Positions 8,484 to 17,944 of a DNA stretch of 64,000 nt are shown here, in pieces. Numbering within the stretch: position 1 is the stretch's first letter; the number at the start of each line of letters is the position of its first letter. The position numbers and the translations under genes were made by a program. The DNA is taken from the NCBI RefSeq assembly GCF_017875765.1, contig NZ_JAGGNA010000001.1, positions 2,197,001 to 2,261,000 on the forward strand, read 5' to 3'. Source of the DNA: Flavobacterium sp. CG_23.5 (GTDB lineage: Bacteria > Bacteroidota > Bacteroidia > Flavobacteriales > Flavobacteriaceae). The notes below the pieces were generated by a model. The model searched no databases, was not told the DNA's origin, and saw only the letters and a list, made by a program, of their open reading frames with translations.

Positions 8484-9289
8484 TGAACAAATTTTTCCAA
8501 ATATTATTTTTACTTTTTTGTTGTTATCTAAAAGCTCAAGAAAAACCGGTTGAAACGGTATTTTTTGAATTTGACAAATACAACCTTAGCGAAGAACAAA
8601 TAAAAACCATCATTGATTTTGCTAAAAAAGCAGATACGACCAAGATAGAATCGATTCAAATTTATGGTTATTGTGACGATAGAGGGGACAACGATTATAA
8701 TTATAAATTATCCAAGAGCAGGGTGAATACCGTTCAAGACATCCTTACTTCCAACGGTTTTAATAAAAATAAAATTGTGATCATAGAAGGTAAGGGACGT
8801 GTGATTATACAAACGGACGCTGTGGAAAACTTAGTAGAAACTCGTTCCAAAAACAGACGTGTTGATTTATTTCTTGTAAAAAAGAATAGTTTTGGAAACG
8901 GCATTTTTAACTCTTTTCAAGAAAATCATAAGGTTGGTGATCGTATTTATCTAGAAAATATCTTCTTTGATTTAGGAAGAAGTGAGCTTACTTTACATTC
9001 GAAAAAAGAATTAGACAAAGTCATATTGATTTTGCAAAAAAATCAAAATCTTCAATTTGAAATAAGAGGCCATGTCTGTTGCACACCCAGTTATTACGAT
9101 GATGCCATAGACGAAGCCACACAGGAAAGAAAACTTTCGACGAATCGTGCCCGGAATGTTTTTAAATATTTAATGTCAAAAAAAATTAACAGCCTTCGAA
9201 TGACCTACAAAGGCTGTGGCAATAAATTTCCCGTTGGAAAAGGGGATGCTTTTGACCGAAGAGTAGAATTTCTTATTGTAAAAATATAA
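8483..9289 (+). CDS. OmpA-family protein with two OmpA-like domains
   Basis: A 268-aa exported protein with a signal peptide ending at A-Q (residue ~19), followed by two peptidoglycan-binding OmpA-like domains in tandem. Domain 1 (about 25-130) shows F-F-E-F-D-K-Y-N-L, a G-Y-x-D-x-R-G-D-N-D-Y-N helix and K-N-R-R-V-D. Domain 2 (about 150-268) shows F-F-D-L-G-R-S-E-L, R-G-H-V-C-C, L-S-T-N-R-A-R and D-R-R-V-E-F. The beta-barrel or TPR part seen in other OmpA-type proteins is absent. It should bind cell wall in the periplasm. Its ATG overlaps the stop of the S41 protease, so the two are coupled. Confidence 0.85.
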   Translation: MNKFFQILFLLFCCYLKAQEKPVETVFFEFDKYNLSEEQIKTIIDFAKKADTTKIESIQIYGYCDDRGDNDYNYKLSKSRVNTVQDILTSNGFNKNKIVIIEGKGRVIIQTDAVENLVETRSKNRRVDLFLVKKNSFGNGIFNSFQENHKVGDRIYLENIFFDLGRSELTLHSKKELDKVILILQKNQNLQFEIRGHVCCTPSYYDDAIDEATQERKLSTNRARNVFKYLMSKKINSLRMTYKGCGNKFPVGKGDAFDRRVEFLIVKI

Positions 9290-9733
9290 TTATTCCCGTT
9301 TCATCTCAATATGCGGGATGTCATCCTCCAAATACATTTCGCTGGTTTGAACAAAACCATGACCTTCATAGAACTTTTTAAGGTATAATTGGGCACCAAT
9401 GGTAATTTGGCTTTCGCCAAAATGCAGCAAAACACCAGCAATAGCTTCACGCATTAAATCATGTCCCCATTTCCGGTCACGGTAATTTGCATCTACAACC
9501 ACTCTACCAATCGAGGCATTATCAAAACTGATTCCTGCCTTAAAAAGTCTTGCATGAGCTACGATTTTTCCTTCGAATTCTCCAAAAAGATGCAACGCCA
9601 CTTTATCCTTGCCGTCAAGATCGAGATAAACGCAGTTTTGTTCCACTACAAATATTTCGCTTCGCAATCGCAGCAAATCGTATAGTTCGTGAACAGAAAG
9701 TGCCTCAAAAGGCTTTATACTCCATTTTAACAT
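9290..9733 (-). CDS. GNAT N-acetyltransferase, ElaA type
   Basis: A 147-aa cytoplasmic GNAT-fold protein of the ElaA subgroup. Visible features are the N-terminal L-R-L-R-S-E-I-F-V-V-E-Q helix-strand typical of ElaA, the strand I-G-R-V-V-V, the acetyl-CoA loop at R-D-R-K-W-G-H-D-L-M and the C-terminal E-G-H-G-F. It transfers an acetyl group from acetyl-CoA to an unknown amine. It converges on the OmpA-type gene with no gap between the two stops. Confidence 0.85.
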   Translation of the reverse strand: MLKWSIKPFEALSVHELYDLLRLRSEIFVVEQNCVYLDLDGKDKVALHLFGEFEGKIVAHARLFKAGISFDNASIGRVVVDANYRDRKWGHDLMREAIAGVLLHFGESQITIGAQLYLKKFYEGHGFVQTSEMYLEDDIPHIEMKRE

Positions 9734-9782
9734 CGTGTGCTTTTTATTCTATTTATAGATTGCAAATTAAAGAAAATAAAAA

Positions 9783-10760
9783 TCAGTTTTTCAAAACAAC
9801 AACCGATTTTATTATGGATTCTAACTCATGCATCAAATCGCGTTTTTCAATGGAAGGCGCATAACAAAAACCCTCCAGAACCAGAATTCTGCTGTTTTCC
9901 TTGTCAACAATGGCATAATTGATAAATGGTCCCTGCATATAATCATTTTTCAACTCCCAGGTTCCTTTAGTCTCATAGGTTTTTTTCCCATCAAGCGTGG
10001 TCTTGAAAAGATACGGTGCATAGGCTTCTTCCGTAACCATGTTAGATTTTGGTTCGGTACCACTAATGTATAATTGCCCAATTGAATCTCTCATTTTGAT
10101 AATACTGGTAATCAAATTTGAATTCTTCTTTATGGAACTTATAGGAACCTGATAGATCAAAAGGCTATTGTTTCCCCCGTTAATTTCCTTTTTCAACCAC
10201 ATAAATTTACTTTTATGAAGTACATAGGCATAGTTGGAAGGGATTTTTAGTGAAATATGGAATTTGTTAGCAATAACTTTTGGATTGAGTAGTGAATGAG
10301 AATTAATTCTCTGGCTTTCAGCTATTTCTGTTTTTTTGATTAACTGAAGCATTTTCGGAGCATTTTTTTCTATACATTTTATAATGTCTGCCCCTGTTTT
10401 TCCGGAGATATAAAACACATTTTGAGGTGATGCATATTGATTTTTTTTTATTTCAAAATTGTTTTCTACTTCTTTTTTAACCACTATAATTGCTCTGCTA
10501 TCCGTCATGAATCCTTCCAGAAGTTTAATTGGATATTGATTTATGTTAAAAAGAGGTTCTTCTTGTGGTAAACCAATAACTGGTGATGCAAACTTATTTC
10601 GGATGCTGTCGCCCACTTCGCCATTCCACAATTGATCATCGATAATAACGGAAATCGTGTTGATTTTCCCATTAGTTTTCCGAGGTAAATTATCACTTTT
10701 CTTGGCACAGGAAAAGAACATAAAAGAAATAAAAAGAAATAAAAATTGAGCCTTCTTCAT
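9783..10760 (-). CDS. DUF4837 lipoprotein
   Basis: A 325-aa lipoprotein of the Bacteroidota-specific DUF4837 family. The signal peptide ends in the lipobox F-F-S-C at residues 15-18. The family-typical start R-K-T-N-G-K-I-N-T-I-S-V-I-I-D-D-Q-L-W-N is clear, as is G-L-P-Q-E-E-P-L-F. It should be an envelope lipoprotein of unknown function. It is transcribed away from pgk's terminator and towards ElaA, 49 bases downstream. Confidence 0.8.
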   Translation of the reverse strand: MKKAQFLFLFISFMFFSCAKKSDNLPRKTNGKINTISVIIDDQLWNGEVGDSIRNKFASPVIGLPQEEPLFNINQYPIKLLEGFMTDSRAIIVVKKEVENNFEIKKNQYASPQNVFYISGKTGADIIKCIEKNAPKMLQLIKKTEIAESQRINSHSLLNPKVIANKFHISLKIPSNYAYVLHKSKFMWLKKEINGGNNSLLIYQVPISSIKKNSNLITSIIKMRDSIGQLYISGTEPKSNMVTEEAYAPYLFKTTLDGKKTYETKGTWELKNDYMQGPFINYAIVDKENSRILVLEGFCYAPSIEKRDLMHELESIIKSVVVLKN

Positions 10761-10946
10761 TATTATTTAATTAAAAAATAAAACCCAAATTTATAGCTAT
10801 TTCTTTTATTATCCGCTTCATTACAGGTTTACTATTTCTGCAGCGAATATCATTCCATTTTTTCAGTCTGTTTACAATCATTTATTCCTCCTGCTCTGTT
10901 TCAATTTACTAGAAATAAATTTTGCATTCGCAATGGATAAAAATAA

Positions 10947-10987
10947 AAAACCCATAAATAATGCTTGTAACACTATTTATGGGTTTT
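10947..10987 (-). terminator. Intrinsic terminator of pgk
   Basis: A perfect 14-bp stem (10947-10960 with 10974-10987) with a 13-nt loop. On the minus strand it is followed by a T-rich run. It lies 38 bases after the pgk stop. The rest of 10761-11024 shows nothing else recognised. Confidence 0.85.
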
Positions 10988-11024
10988 CAGGTAAACTACA
11001 AAAAGTAGTTTTAGTATGTCGCAA

Positions 11025-12212
11025 TTAGTCCAAGATAGCCGCAATTCCAGGTAATACTTTACCTTCCAGCATTTCAAGCATAGCGCCTCCGCCTGTAGAA
11101 ACATAACTCATCTTATCTTCTAAACCAAATTGTTTTACTGCCGCAACTGAATCGCCACCACCAACTAGAGAAAACGCTCCTTTTTCTGTAGAAGCCGCAA
11201 TATAATTCCCAAGAGCAATAGTTCCTTTTGCAAATTTTTCCATTTCAAAAACACCTAATGGTCCGTTCCAAAGAATGGTTTTGGACTCCATAATTACTTT
11301 TTCGAACATAGCTAATGATTTTGGTCCTGCGTCAAGTCCTTGCCATCCATCTGGAATTTCATTAACATCTACAATTTTCGTTTCCGCATCATTTGAAAAT
11401 GCATTCGCTGCAACAACATCAACCGGAATATGAATTTGAACTCCTTTTTCCTTAGCCAATCTTAAAATTTCTAATGCCAATTCTTGTTTGTCATCTTCAC
11501 AGATAGAATCTCCAATTTTACCGCCCAATGCTTTCACAAAAGTAAAGGTCATTCCGCCACCAATAATCATGTGATCCACTTTGTCCAAAATATTTTCGAT
11601 AACCGTAATTTTAGAAGACACTTTTGATCCACCAAGAACTGCTGTGACTGGTTTTTCACTGTTTTTCAAAACCTTATTCAAGCTTTCAATTTCTTTAGCC
11701 AATAATAATCCGAAACATTTTTCAGTAGGAAAGAATTGCGCAATAATAGTTGTAGATGCATGTGCTCTGTGTGCTGTTCCAAAAGCATCATTTACATAAA
11801 TATCACCAAGCGACGCTAGCTCTTTTGCGAAAGCAACATCTCCGGCTTCTTCTTCGCTGTGAAAACGCAAATTTTCCAATAATAAAACTTCTCCAGCCTG
11901 TAATTTTGCTGCAGCATCTTTGGCTACCGAACCAACACAATCTGAAGCAAATTGAACAGGAACTCCAAGAACTTCTGAAGTCGTTTTTAAGATATGTTTT
12001 AATGAATATTTGCCTTCAACACCTTTTGGTCTTCCTAAATGTGACATCAAAATTACGCTTCCGCCTTGTGCAAGAATTGCATCGATTGTAGGTTTTGCCG
12101 CTTCGATACGAGTAGCATCAGTCACGTTAAAATCCTCATCTAATGGCACATTAAAATCAACACGGATTATAGCTTTTTTATTTTTGAAATTGAAATCGTT
12201 TAAAGTTTTCAT
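11025..12212 (-). CDS. pgk: Phosphoglycerate kinase
   Basis: A 395-aa glycolytic enzyme catalysing 1,3-bisphosphoglycerate + ADP to 3-phosphoglycerate + ATP in the cytosol. Family motifs are complete: R-V-D-F-N-V-P-L at the start (substrate), [14 protein letters not shown], and the nucleotide-binding G-G-G-D-S-V-A-A near the C-terminus. The length is typical. It is monocistronic, with its own terminator. The 260-base divergent gap to holB (12213-12473) is AT-rich and contains the promoters of both genes. Confidence 0.97.
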   Translation of the reverse strand: MKTLNDFNFKNKKAIIRVDFNVPLDEDFNVTDATRIEAAKPTIDAILAQGGSVILMSHLGRPKGVEGKYSLKHILKTTSEVLGVPVQFASDCVGSVAKDAAAKLQAGEVLLLENLRFHSEEEAGDVAFAKELASLGDIYVNDAFGTAHRAHASTTIIAQFFPTEKCFGLLLAKEIESLNKVLKNSEKPVTAVLGGSKVSSKITVIENILDKVDHMIIGGGMTFTFVKALGGKIGDSICEDDKQELALEILRLAKEKGVQIHIPVDVVAANAFSNDAETKIVDVNEIPDGWQGLDAGPKSLAMFEKVIMESKTILWNGPLGVFEMEKFAKGTIALGNYIAASTEKGAFSLVGGGDSVAAVKQFGLEDKMSYVSTGGGAMLEMLEGKVLPGIAAILD

Positions 12213-12461
12213 TAGGCCTTTTTTTAGTTTATTTTTTTTGAAAGAATAACAAATATAGAACTTTTAAATTATTAATAAATTTGAAAAAATCAAATAAATT
12301 CTGTTTTAAGCAACGAAATCGATGTAAATAAATAAATAATGTTTCATTTTAATGTTTTAAGTGTTTTTTATTCTAAAGGAAGTTAAATTTTTATTATTTA
12401 AAACATCGGATGCTTAACTATCATTTTACAGCTGAAAATTTTAGACTAAACCATTTTCTTA

Positions 12462-12469
12462 TATCTTTG
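12462..12469 (+). promoter_or_regulatory. -7 element TATCTTTG immediately before holB
   Basis: An exact TAnnTTTG match ending only 4 bases before the holB ATG. Transcription should start at or next to the ATG, so the message would be leaderless. Confidence 0.55.
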
Positions 12470-12473
12470 CTTT

Positions 12474-13622
12474 ATGCAATTTTCAGAAATTTTAGGACAA
12501 GAACACATTAAAAGTCATTTGACAAAAAGTGCTGATTTGGGAAGAATTCCCCACGCACAACTGTTCGTGGGTCCTGAGGGAAGCGGTACGTTACCTATGG
12601 CAATCGCTTATGCCCAATACATTATTTGCAGCAATCAAAACTCGGAAAATTCGGGTTCAAATGAGGCTTGTAATCTGAAATTCAATAAAATTTCGCACCC
12701 CGATTTACATTTTGTTTATCCAACCGTAAGCACCGAAGAAGTAAAAACAAAGCCAAAAAGTATTGATTTCATTACAGAATGGGGACAATTTTTAACTGAA
12801 AATCCTTATGGAGGATTGTTTGATTGGTATCAAATGCTAGGCGTTAAAAATAAACAAGGCGAAATTAGAGTCGACGATGCACAGGAAATCCTGAAATCTT
12901 TGGCTTTGAAATCCTATGAAGGCGGGTACAAAATAATGATCATTTGGATGGCAGATAAATTAAATATCGCCGCTTCCAATAAATTATTGAAATTACTGGA
13001 GGAACCAACAGACAGAACGGTTTTCATACTGATTTCGGAAAACGAAGAAGATCTTATTCAAACCATACGTTCCCGTTGCCAAGTCTTGCATTTTAATGGT
13101 TTACCCGAAAAAGTTATTGCCGAAGCCTTAGTTTCACGTGAAAATACTGAAACTAAAACGGCCGTAAAAATAGCGCACCAAGCGCAAGGAAATTACAACA
13201 AAGCACTACAATTGTTGCAACCGGATAGCGAATCTGTTTTTTTCGAAAAATGGTTTGTAGATTGGGTTCGTGCCGCTTTTAGAGCAAAAGGAAATGCGGC
13301 AGCAATTCAGGATTTAATTCAGTGGAGCGAACAAATTGCCGGTTTGGGAAGAGAGACTCAAAAGAAGTTTTTACACTTTTGTATTGATATGTTCCGTCAG
13401 GCTTTGTTATTGAATTATCAAGCCGAAAGTTTAGTTTACATAGAACCGCAAGTCGAGAAATTCAAAATGGAGAATTTCGCCCCTTTTGTCAATGGCAATA
13501 ATATTAATGATATCTTTCAGGAACTTTCGGATGCGATGTATCATATTGAACGCAACGGAAATGCAAAAATAATCTTAACCGATTTATCAATAAAACTTAC
13601 CCGATTAATTCACAAAAAATAA
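12474..13622 (+). CDS. holB: DNA polymerase III delta' subunit
   Basis: A 382-aa clamp-loader subunit, AAA+ fold. It shows the start F-S-E-I-L-G-Q-E-H-I-K, a degenerate P-loop (G-P-E-G-S-G-T) in which the Lys of the usual GKT/GKS is replaced by Thr, the helix L-L-K-L-L-E-E-P, and the arginine-finger motif I-R-S-R-C-Q-V. A non-hydrolysing P-loop is normal for delta'. With gamma/tau and delta it loads the beta clamp at the replication fork. The start is fixed by the promoter 4 bases upstream. A DoxX gene follows after 4 bases and a thioesterase after that, probably one operon. Confidence 0.92.
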   Translation: MQFSEILGQEHIKSHLTKSADLGRIPHAQLFVGPEGSGTLPMAIAYAQYIICSNQNSENSGSNEACNLKFNKISHPDLHFVYPTVSTEEVKTKPKSIDFITEWGQFLTENPYGGLFDWYQMLGVKNKQGEIRVDDAQEILKSLALKSYEGGYKIMIIWMADKLNIAASNKLLKLLEEPTDRTVFILISENEEDLIQTIRSRCQVLHFNGLPEKVIAEALVSRENTETKTAVKIAHQAQGNYNKALQLLQPDSESVFFEKWFVDWVRAAFRAKGNAAAIQDLIQWSEQIAGLGRETQKKFLHFCIDMFRQALLLNYQAESLVYIEPQVEKFKMENFAPFVNGNNINDIFQELSDAMYHIERNGNAKIILTDLSIKLTRLIHKK

Positions 13623-13626
13623 AAAC

Positions 13627-14010
13627 ATGAACAACATTACTTCGATTTTAATTCTAATTTTCTTAGCTATTACTTTTCTTCAATCCGGATATGATAAACT
13701 GTTTTATTGGAAAGATAATGTGGATTGGTTAAAAGGTCATTTTGCAAAAACACCGTTGAAAAATGCTGTGCCATTAGCCTTATTGAATATATTAATTTTA
13801 GAGTTGATTTCAGGTATTTTATGTGTGGTTGGCTGCATCGAATTATTTGTAAACAACGGAAGAATTTTTGGTTTTTATGGAGCTGTTTTTTCTTGCATTA
13901 CTTTACTAATGTTACTATTCGGACAGCGATTGGCTAAAGATTATGATGGCGCAAGAACTATAGTTATCTATTTCATACCAGCAATAATGGCTGTGTATTG
14001 GTTAAACTAA
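13627..14010 (+). CDS. DoxX-family membrane protein
   Basis: A 127-aa integral membrane protein with four predicted helices (about 4-22, 47-70, 76-100, 106-125). The first helix is followed by the DoxX-type S-G-Y-D-K-L-F-Y-W. The family is linked to redox and thiol stress in some bacteria, but the role here is unknown. It starts 4 bases after holB. Confidence 0.75.
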   Translation: MNNITSILILIFLAITFLQSGYDKLFYWKDNVDWLKGHFAKTPLKNAVPLALLNILILELISGILCVVGCIELFVNNGRIFGFYGAVFSCITLLMLLFGQRLAKDYDGARTIVIYFIPAIMAVYWLN

Positions 14011-14050
14011 AAATAAAATCAGAAAAAAAGTAATTACATTGACAAATAAA

Positions 14051-14560
14051 ATGATACCAAAACATCCTTCAGAATCCGTAACAATATTAACCGATTTAGT
14101 TTTGCCAAGTGAAACAAATCCTTTAAATAATCTTTTTGGTGGCGAACTTCTAGCTCGTATGGATCGTGCAGCAAGTATCGCAGCAAGAAGACATTCGAGA
14201 AGAATTGTGGTTACAGCCTCCGTAAATCATGTAGCTTTCAATAGAGCCATTCCATTAGGAAGTGTGGTTACGGTCGAAGCCAAAGTTTCCAGAGCTTTCA
14301 AGAGTTCGATGGAAATTTTTATTGATATTTGGGTAGAAGACAGAGAATCTGGAAACCGCACCAAAGCCAATGAAGCAATTTATACTTTCGTTGCCGTAGA
14401 TGATACCGGAAGACCTGTTGAAGTTCCTCAAATAATCCCGGAAACAGAACTGGAAAAACAACGTTTTGACGCTGCTTTGCGCCGCAAACAACTCAGTTTG
14501 GTTTTAGCAGGGAAATTAAACCCTCATGATGCCACTGAATTGAAAGCGTTGTTCATGTAA
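14051..14560 (+). CDS. Acyl-CoA thioesterase, YciA-like hotdog fold
   Basis: A 169-aa cytoplasmic acyl-CoA hydrolase of the hotdog fold. The diagnostic segment N-P-L-N-N-L-F-G-G-E-L-L-A-R-M-D, carrying the catalytic acid, is present, followed by A-S-V-N-H-V-A-F and a helical tail. It cleaves acyl-CoA thioesters to free acid and CoA. The frame begins at a TTG at 14039, but the ATG at 14051 (M-I-P-K-H-P) is the likely start. It lies 40 bases after the DoxX gene. Confidence 0.88.
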   Translation: MIPKHPSESVTILTDLVLPSETNPLNNLFGGELLARMDRAASIAARRHSRRIVVTASVNHVAFNRAIPLGSVVTVEAKVSRAFKSSMEIFIDIWVEDRESGNRTKANEAIYTFVAVDDTGRPVEVPQIIPETELEKQRFDAALRRKQLSLVLAGKLNPHDATELKALFM

Positions 14561-14764
14561 AAAAAAGAATAACTGATTAACTTTTGATGAAAATTAAGGA
14601 TTTAAAAATATTTTATAAAGAGAAAATTCACATCAAAAAAAGAAGTATTTTTACGAAAATATATGTTGCTCTAAATGAAATTTTCAGGAGAAATATTCAT
14701 CCTGCCAGTTTCTTACGATTATAAAAAATAATACAAATAGATGAAAGAAAAGGTAAAAGAGAAG

Positions 14765-15772
14765 ATGAGTACAGAGAAAGAAGCAAAATTAAAAGCGTTA
14801 CAACTTACGCTAGACAAATTGGACAAAACCTACGGAAAAGGTACGGTGATGAAAATGGGAGACAAAGCCATTGTAGAAGTAGAAACTATTTCTTCGGGGT
14901 CTCTAGGGATTGATTTAGCCTTAGGAGTTGGTGGTTATCCAAGAGGAAGAATTATTGAAATATACGGTCCGGAATCATCTGGTAAAACAACATTGACACT
15001 TCACGCGATTGCTGAAGCTCAAAAAGCAGGTGGAATTGCTGCTTTTATTGATGCGGAACATGCATTCGACAGAAATTATGCGGAGAAATTAGGAGTAGAC
15101 ATTGAAAATCTAATCATTTCTCAACCAGATAATGGAGAACAAGCATTAGAAATTGCCGAAAACTTGATTCGTTCAGGTGCAATTGACATTGTAGTAATTG
15201 ACTCGGTTGCTGCTTTGACTCCAAAAAGTGAGATCGAAGGGGAAATGGGAGATTCTAAAATGGGACTTCATGCTCGTTTAATGTCTCAAGCATTACGTAA
15301 ACTAACCGGTACCATCAGCAAAACAAATTGTACTGTTTTCTTTATCAATCAATTGAGAGAGAAAATTGGAGTAATGTTCGGAAATCCAGAAACTACAACT
15401 GGAGGAAATGCATTGAAGTTTTACGCTTCAGTACGTTTAGATATTCGTCGTTCTACACAAATCAAGGATGGTGATAATGTACTTGGAAACAGAACCAAAG
15501 TTAAAGTGGTGAAAAACAAAGTGGCTCCGCCATTTAAAATCGCTGAATTTGACATCATGTATGGTGAAGGAATTTCAAAAACAGGAGAAATTTTAGATCT
15601 TGCTGTAGAATTTGAAATCATCAAAAAAGCGGGTTCTTGGTTTAGTTATGGTGAAACCAAATTAGGACAAGGTCGTGATGCGGTAAAATCTTTAATCAAA
15701 GACAATCCAGAATTAGCAGACGAATTAGAATTAAAAATAAAAGCAAGAATAAAAGAATTAGCTGAAGCATAA
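14765..15772 (+). CDS. recA: RecA recombinase
   Basis: A 335-aa strand-exchange ATPase for homologous recombination and SOS induction. Walker A is G-P-E-S-S-G-K-T-T. The Walker B region is [12 protein letters not shown], loop L1 is E-G-E-M-G-D-S, and loop L2 contains [15 protein letters not shown]. The frame opens at an ATG at 14741, but family N-termini resemble M-S-T-E-K-E-A-K, so 14765 is preferred. The C-terminal tail is short. The 204-base gap before it shows no obvious LexA-type palindrome. Confidence 0.97.
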   Translation: MSTEKEAKLKALQLTLDKLDKTYGKGTVMKMGDKAIVEVETISSGSLGIDLALGVGGYPRGRIIEIYGPESSGKTTLTLHAIAEAQKAGGIAAFIDAEHAFDRNYAEKLGVDIENLIISQPDNGEQALEIAENLIRSGAIDIVVIDSVAALTPKSEIEGEMGDSKMGLHARLMSQALRKLTGTISKTNCTVFFINQLREKIGVMFGNPETTTGGNALKFYASVRLDIRRSTQIKDGDNVLGNRTKVKVVKNKVAPPFKIAEFDIMYGEGISKTGEILDLAVEFEIIKKAGSWFSYGETKLGQGRDAVKSLIKDNPELADELELKIKARIKELAEA

Positions 15773-15776
15773 AACT

Positions 15777-15809
15777 AAAAAAGAGTTCACTACGGTGGAC
15801 TCTTTTTTT
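15777..15809 (+). terminator. Intrinsic terminator of recA
   Basis: A 10-bp stem (15781-15790 with 15795-15804, one G-T pair), a 4-nt loop, then a T run, 4-5 bases after the recA stop. It also faces the convergent acyltransferase. Confidence 0.85.
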
Positions 15810-15821
15810 ATATACTATTTA

Positions 15822-16589
15822 TTAAAAAGCAAACTTATTTTCATTTTCGGTCTTTTCAAATTCCTGCAATTGAGAGTAAATGGTATTTCGAACTTCTTCC
15901 CGAATTACTTTTCTACTGCTTCCGGTTTTACCAAAGGTATCTACTTGCGAATGTATTTTAACCCTCATAATTCCTGGGCTTCCGCTAAAAAAAGTATAGG
16001 AAAATCTTTTTTTATTGTCGGCAAAACTAATTGGAACAATAGGTATTTGATGTTCAATCGCTAATCTGAAAGCGCCGTCTTTAAAAGTGTCTAACAATAC
16101 CGATTCATCATCCGGCACGCCGCCTTCTGGGAAAATACAAACACTCAATCCTCTATCAATTCTATTCTGCGCCTGATTAAAAACTTCCATTCTGCTTTTT
16201 GGACAGCCTCGATCGACTAAAATACAGCTTCGTTTGTAAAAAAATCCAAATAATGGAATCTTGGCCAACTCGTGTTTACCAACAAAAACAAAAGGATTTT
16301 TAATGGTGGCCAGCATCAGCATGATATCGGCCATGGAAGTGTGATTGGCAACAATCATATAGCTTTTATGGGATTCCAGTTCCTGGTTTTTTTCAACTTT
16401 ATAATAAAAACCCATTCCAAAGAGAATGAATTTTGCCCAAATTCGAGCCATCTTAAAAAAGTAAGGATATCCGCTTTCGGTCAAAATGGAAAGCACCAAA
16501 AAAGGAAACATAGCGAGAATGGGAATAGCCATTAAAATGTAAAACCATACGCGCCACAGTGTCCAAAAAATAATTTTTAATCCTTTCAT
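15822..16589 (-). CDS. 1-acyl-sn-glycerol-3-phosphate acyltransferase, second copy
   Basis: A 255-aa PlsC-family acyltransferase. The N-terminal helix (about 8-35) is followed by the catalytic V-A-N-H-T-S-M-A-D motif (H-x4-D), the block L-V-D-R-G-C-P-K-S-R and F-P-E-G-G-V-P-D-D-E. The Thr-Arg usual after the F-P-E-G motif is replaced by Gly-Val, so substrate preference may differ from the 5452-6186 copy. The frame extends 37 codons upstream, but M-K-G-L-K-I-I-F (16589) begins the membrane helix and avoids overlap with the trpS leader. Sequence similarity to the first PlsC is only moderate. Confidence 0.85.
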   Translation of the reverse strand: MKGLKIIFWTLWRVWFYILMAIPILAMFPFLVLSILTESGYPYFFKMARIWAKFILFGMGFYYKVEKNQELESHKSYMIVANHTSMADIMLMLATIKNPFVFVGKHELAKIPLFGFFYKRSCILVDRGCPKSRMEVFNQAQNRIDRGLSVCIFPEGGVPDDESVLLDTFKDGAFRLAIEHQIPIVPISFADNKKRFSYTFFSGSPGIMRVKIHSQVDTFGKTGSSRKVIREEVRNTIYSQLQEFEKTENENKFAF

Positions 16590-16728
16590 AATGCCAAAAG
16601 TAAGGAATCGGATGTAAATAGCGGTAAAAGAATTAAATTTGGCAACTTTAGTGTTAGAAAAAAATAGTAATCTTTGCGAACTTTGCGAAAAACTTTGCAA
16701 CCTTTGCGGTAAAACGTTAAAAAATACA

Positions 16729-17703
16729 ATGGCAAAAATACTTACCGGCGTTCAAAGTACAGGAACACCACATTTAGGAAACTTACTTGGCGCAATCATT
16801 CCCGCAATAGCTTTATCAAATAATCCCAAAAATGAATCGTTTCTTTTCATTGCCGATTTGCACTCGATCACGCAAATAAAAAACGGCGAAACATTAAGAA
16901 CAAATACCTACAGCACCGCTGCTGCTTGGCTTGCCTGTGGTTTAGATGTAAATAAAGTGGTTTTTTACAGACAATCGGATGTGCCTCAAACGGCGGAATT
17001 ATCCTGGTATTTGAGTTGTTTTTTCCCTTTTCAACGTTTGACATTGGCACATTCATTCAAGGATAAAGCGGATAGACTGGAAGATGTTAATGCCGGTTTG
17101 TTTTCGTATCCAATGCTAATGGCTGCCGATATTTTATTATACGATGCAAATTTTGTTCCCGTGGGGAAAGACCAGTTGCAACACCTTGAAATCACTCGCG
17201 ATGTAGCATCTCGTTTCAACCACCAAATGGGAGAAACTTTTGTAATTCCCGAAGCGATAATACAAAAAGACGGCATGCTTATTCCCGGTACCAATGGAGG
17301 AAAAATGAGTAAATCAGCAAATAATATCATCAATATTTTCCTTGATGATAAGTCCTTACGCAAACAAGTGATGAGCATCGAAACCGACAGCACGCCACTG
17401 GAAGATCCTAAAAATCCGGAAACGTGTAATGCATTTGCGATTTATAAATTATTAGCCAATGAAGAACAAATAGCCAGAATGACTGCCAATTACCTTGGTG
17501 GATATTACGGTTACGGTCACGCCAAACAAGCTTTGTTTGAATTAATCACGGAGACCTTCAAAACCGAAAGAGAGAAATACAATTACTACATGAATAACCT
17601 TCCTGAGGTCGATGCTTTACTAAAAATTGGTGCTGGGAAAGCTTCGGCTGTAGCTAATGGCGTTTTAGCAAGAGTGAGAGATAAATTAGGATTTGAGGTG
17701 TAA
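16729..17703 (+). CDS. trpS: Tryptophanyl-tRNA synthetase
   Basis: A 324-aa class I synthetase charging tRNA-Trp. The HIGH-type motif is T-G-T-P-H-L-G-N-L-L-G and the KMSKS loop is G-G-K-M-S-K-S. The length is normal for the compact bacterial form. The start at 16729 (M-A-K-I-L-T-G-V-Q) matches the family; the frame extends 30 codons upstream through four copies of CTTTGC (about 16672-16707) that are leader, not protein. Confidence 0.95.
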   Translation: MAKILTGVQSTGTPHLGNLLGAIIPAIALSNNPKNESFLFIADLHSITQIKNGETLRTNTYSTAAAWLACGLDVNKVVFYRQSDVPQTAELSWYLSCFFPFQRLTLAHSFKDKADRLEDVNAGLFSYPMLMAADILLYDANFVPVGKDQLQHLEITRDVASRFNHQMGETFVIPEAIIQKDGMLIPGTNGGKMSKSANNIINIFLDDKSLRKQVMSIETDSTPLEDPKNPETCNAFAIYKLLANEEQIARMTANYLGGYYGYGHAKQALFELITETFKTEREKYNYYMNNLPEVDALLKIGAGKASAVANGVLARVRDKLGFEV

Positions 17704-17804
17704 TAATCTATTTTTAAAACATGGAAGTCATTTAAGTTTTTTATAGTTTTATTACTATTTCACAAAAGCTTAAATGACTTATATGTTAAAATCATATTTA
17801 TAGC

Positions 17805-17846
17805 AATCCCTTTTTAGTTCAAAGACTGGAAAGGGATTTTTTTTTA
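17805..17846 (+). terminator. Intrinsic terminator of trpS
   Basis: A 9-bp stem (17805-17813 with 17830-17838) followed by a run of T. Before it, 17725-17736 and 17769-17780 form a perfect 12-bp inverted repeat with a 32-nt loop, which may add to termination. Confidence 0.75.
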
Positions 17847-17944
17847 AAATATCACTAAAAGTGGGTATTTCTTATAAGATTTACAATCCATATTTTTGGT
17901 AAAGACTATTTAAAAAAATAGCACTAACTTTAAATCATAAAACT

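Noticed and set aside
12010..12249. Open frames antisense to pgk
   Set aside because: They follow the codon pattern of the pgk gene in the opposite strand and have no family features.
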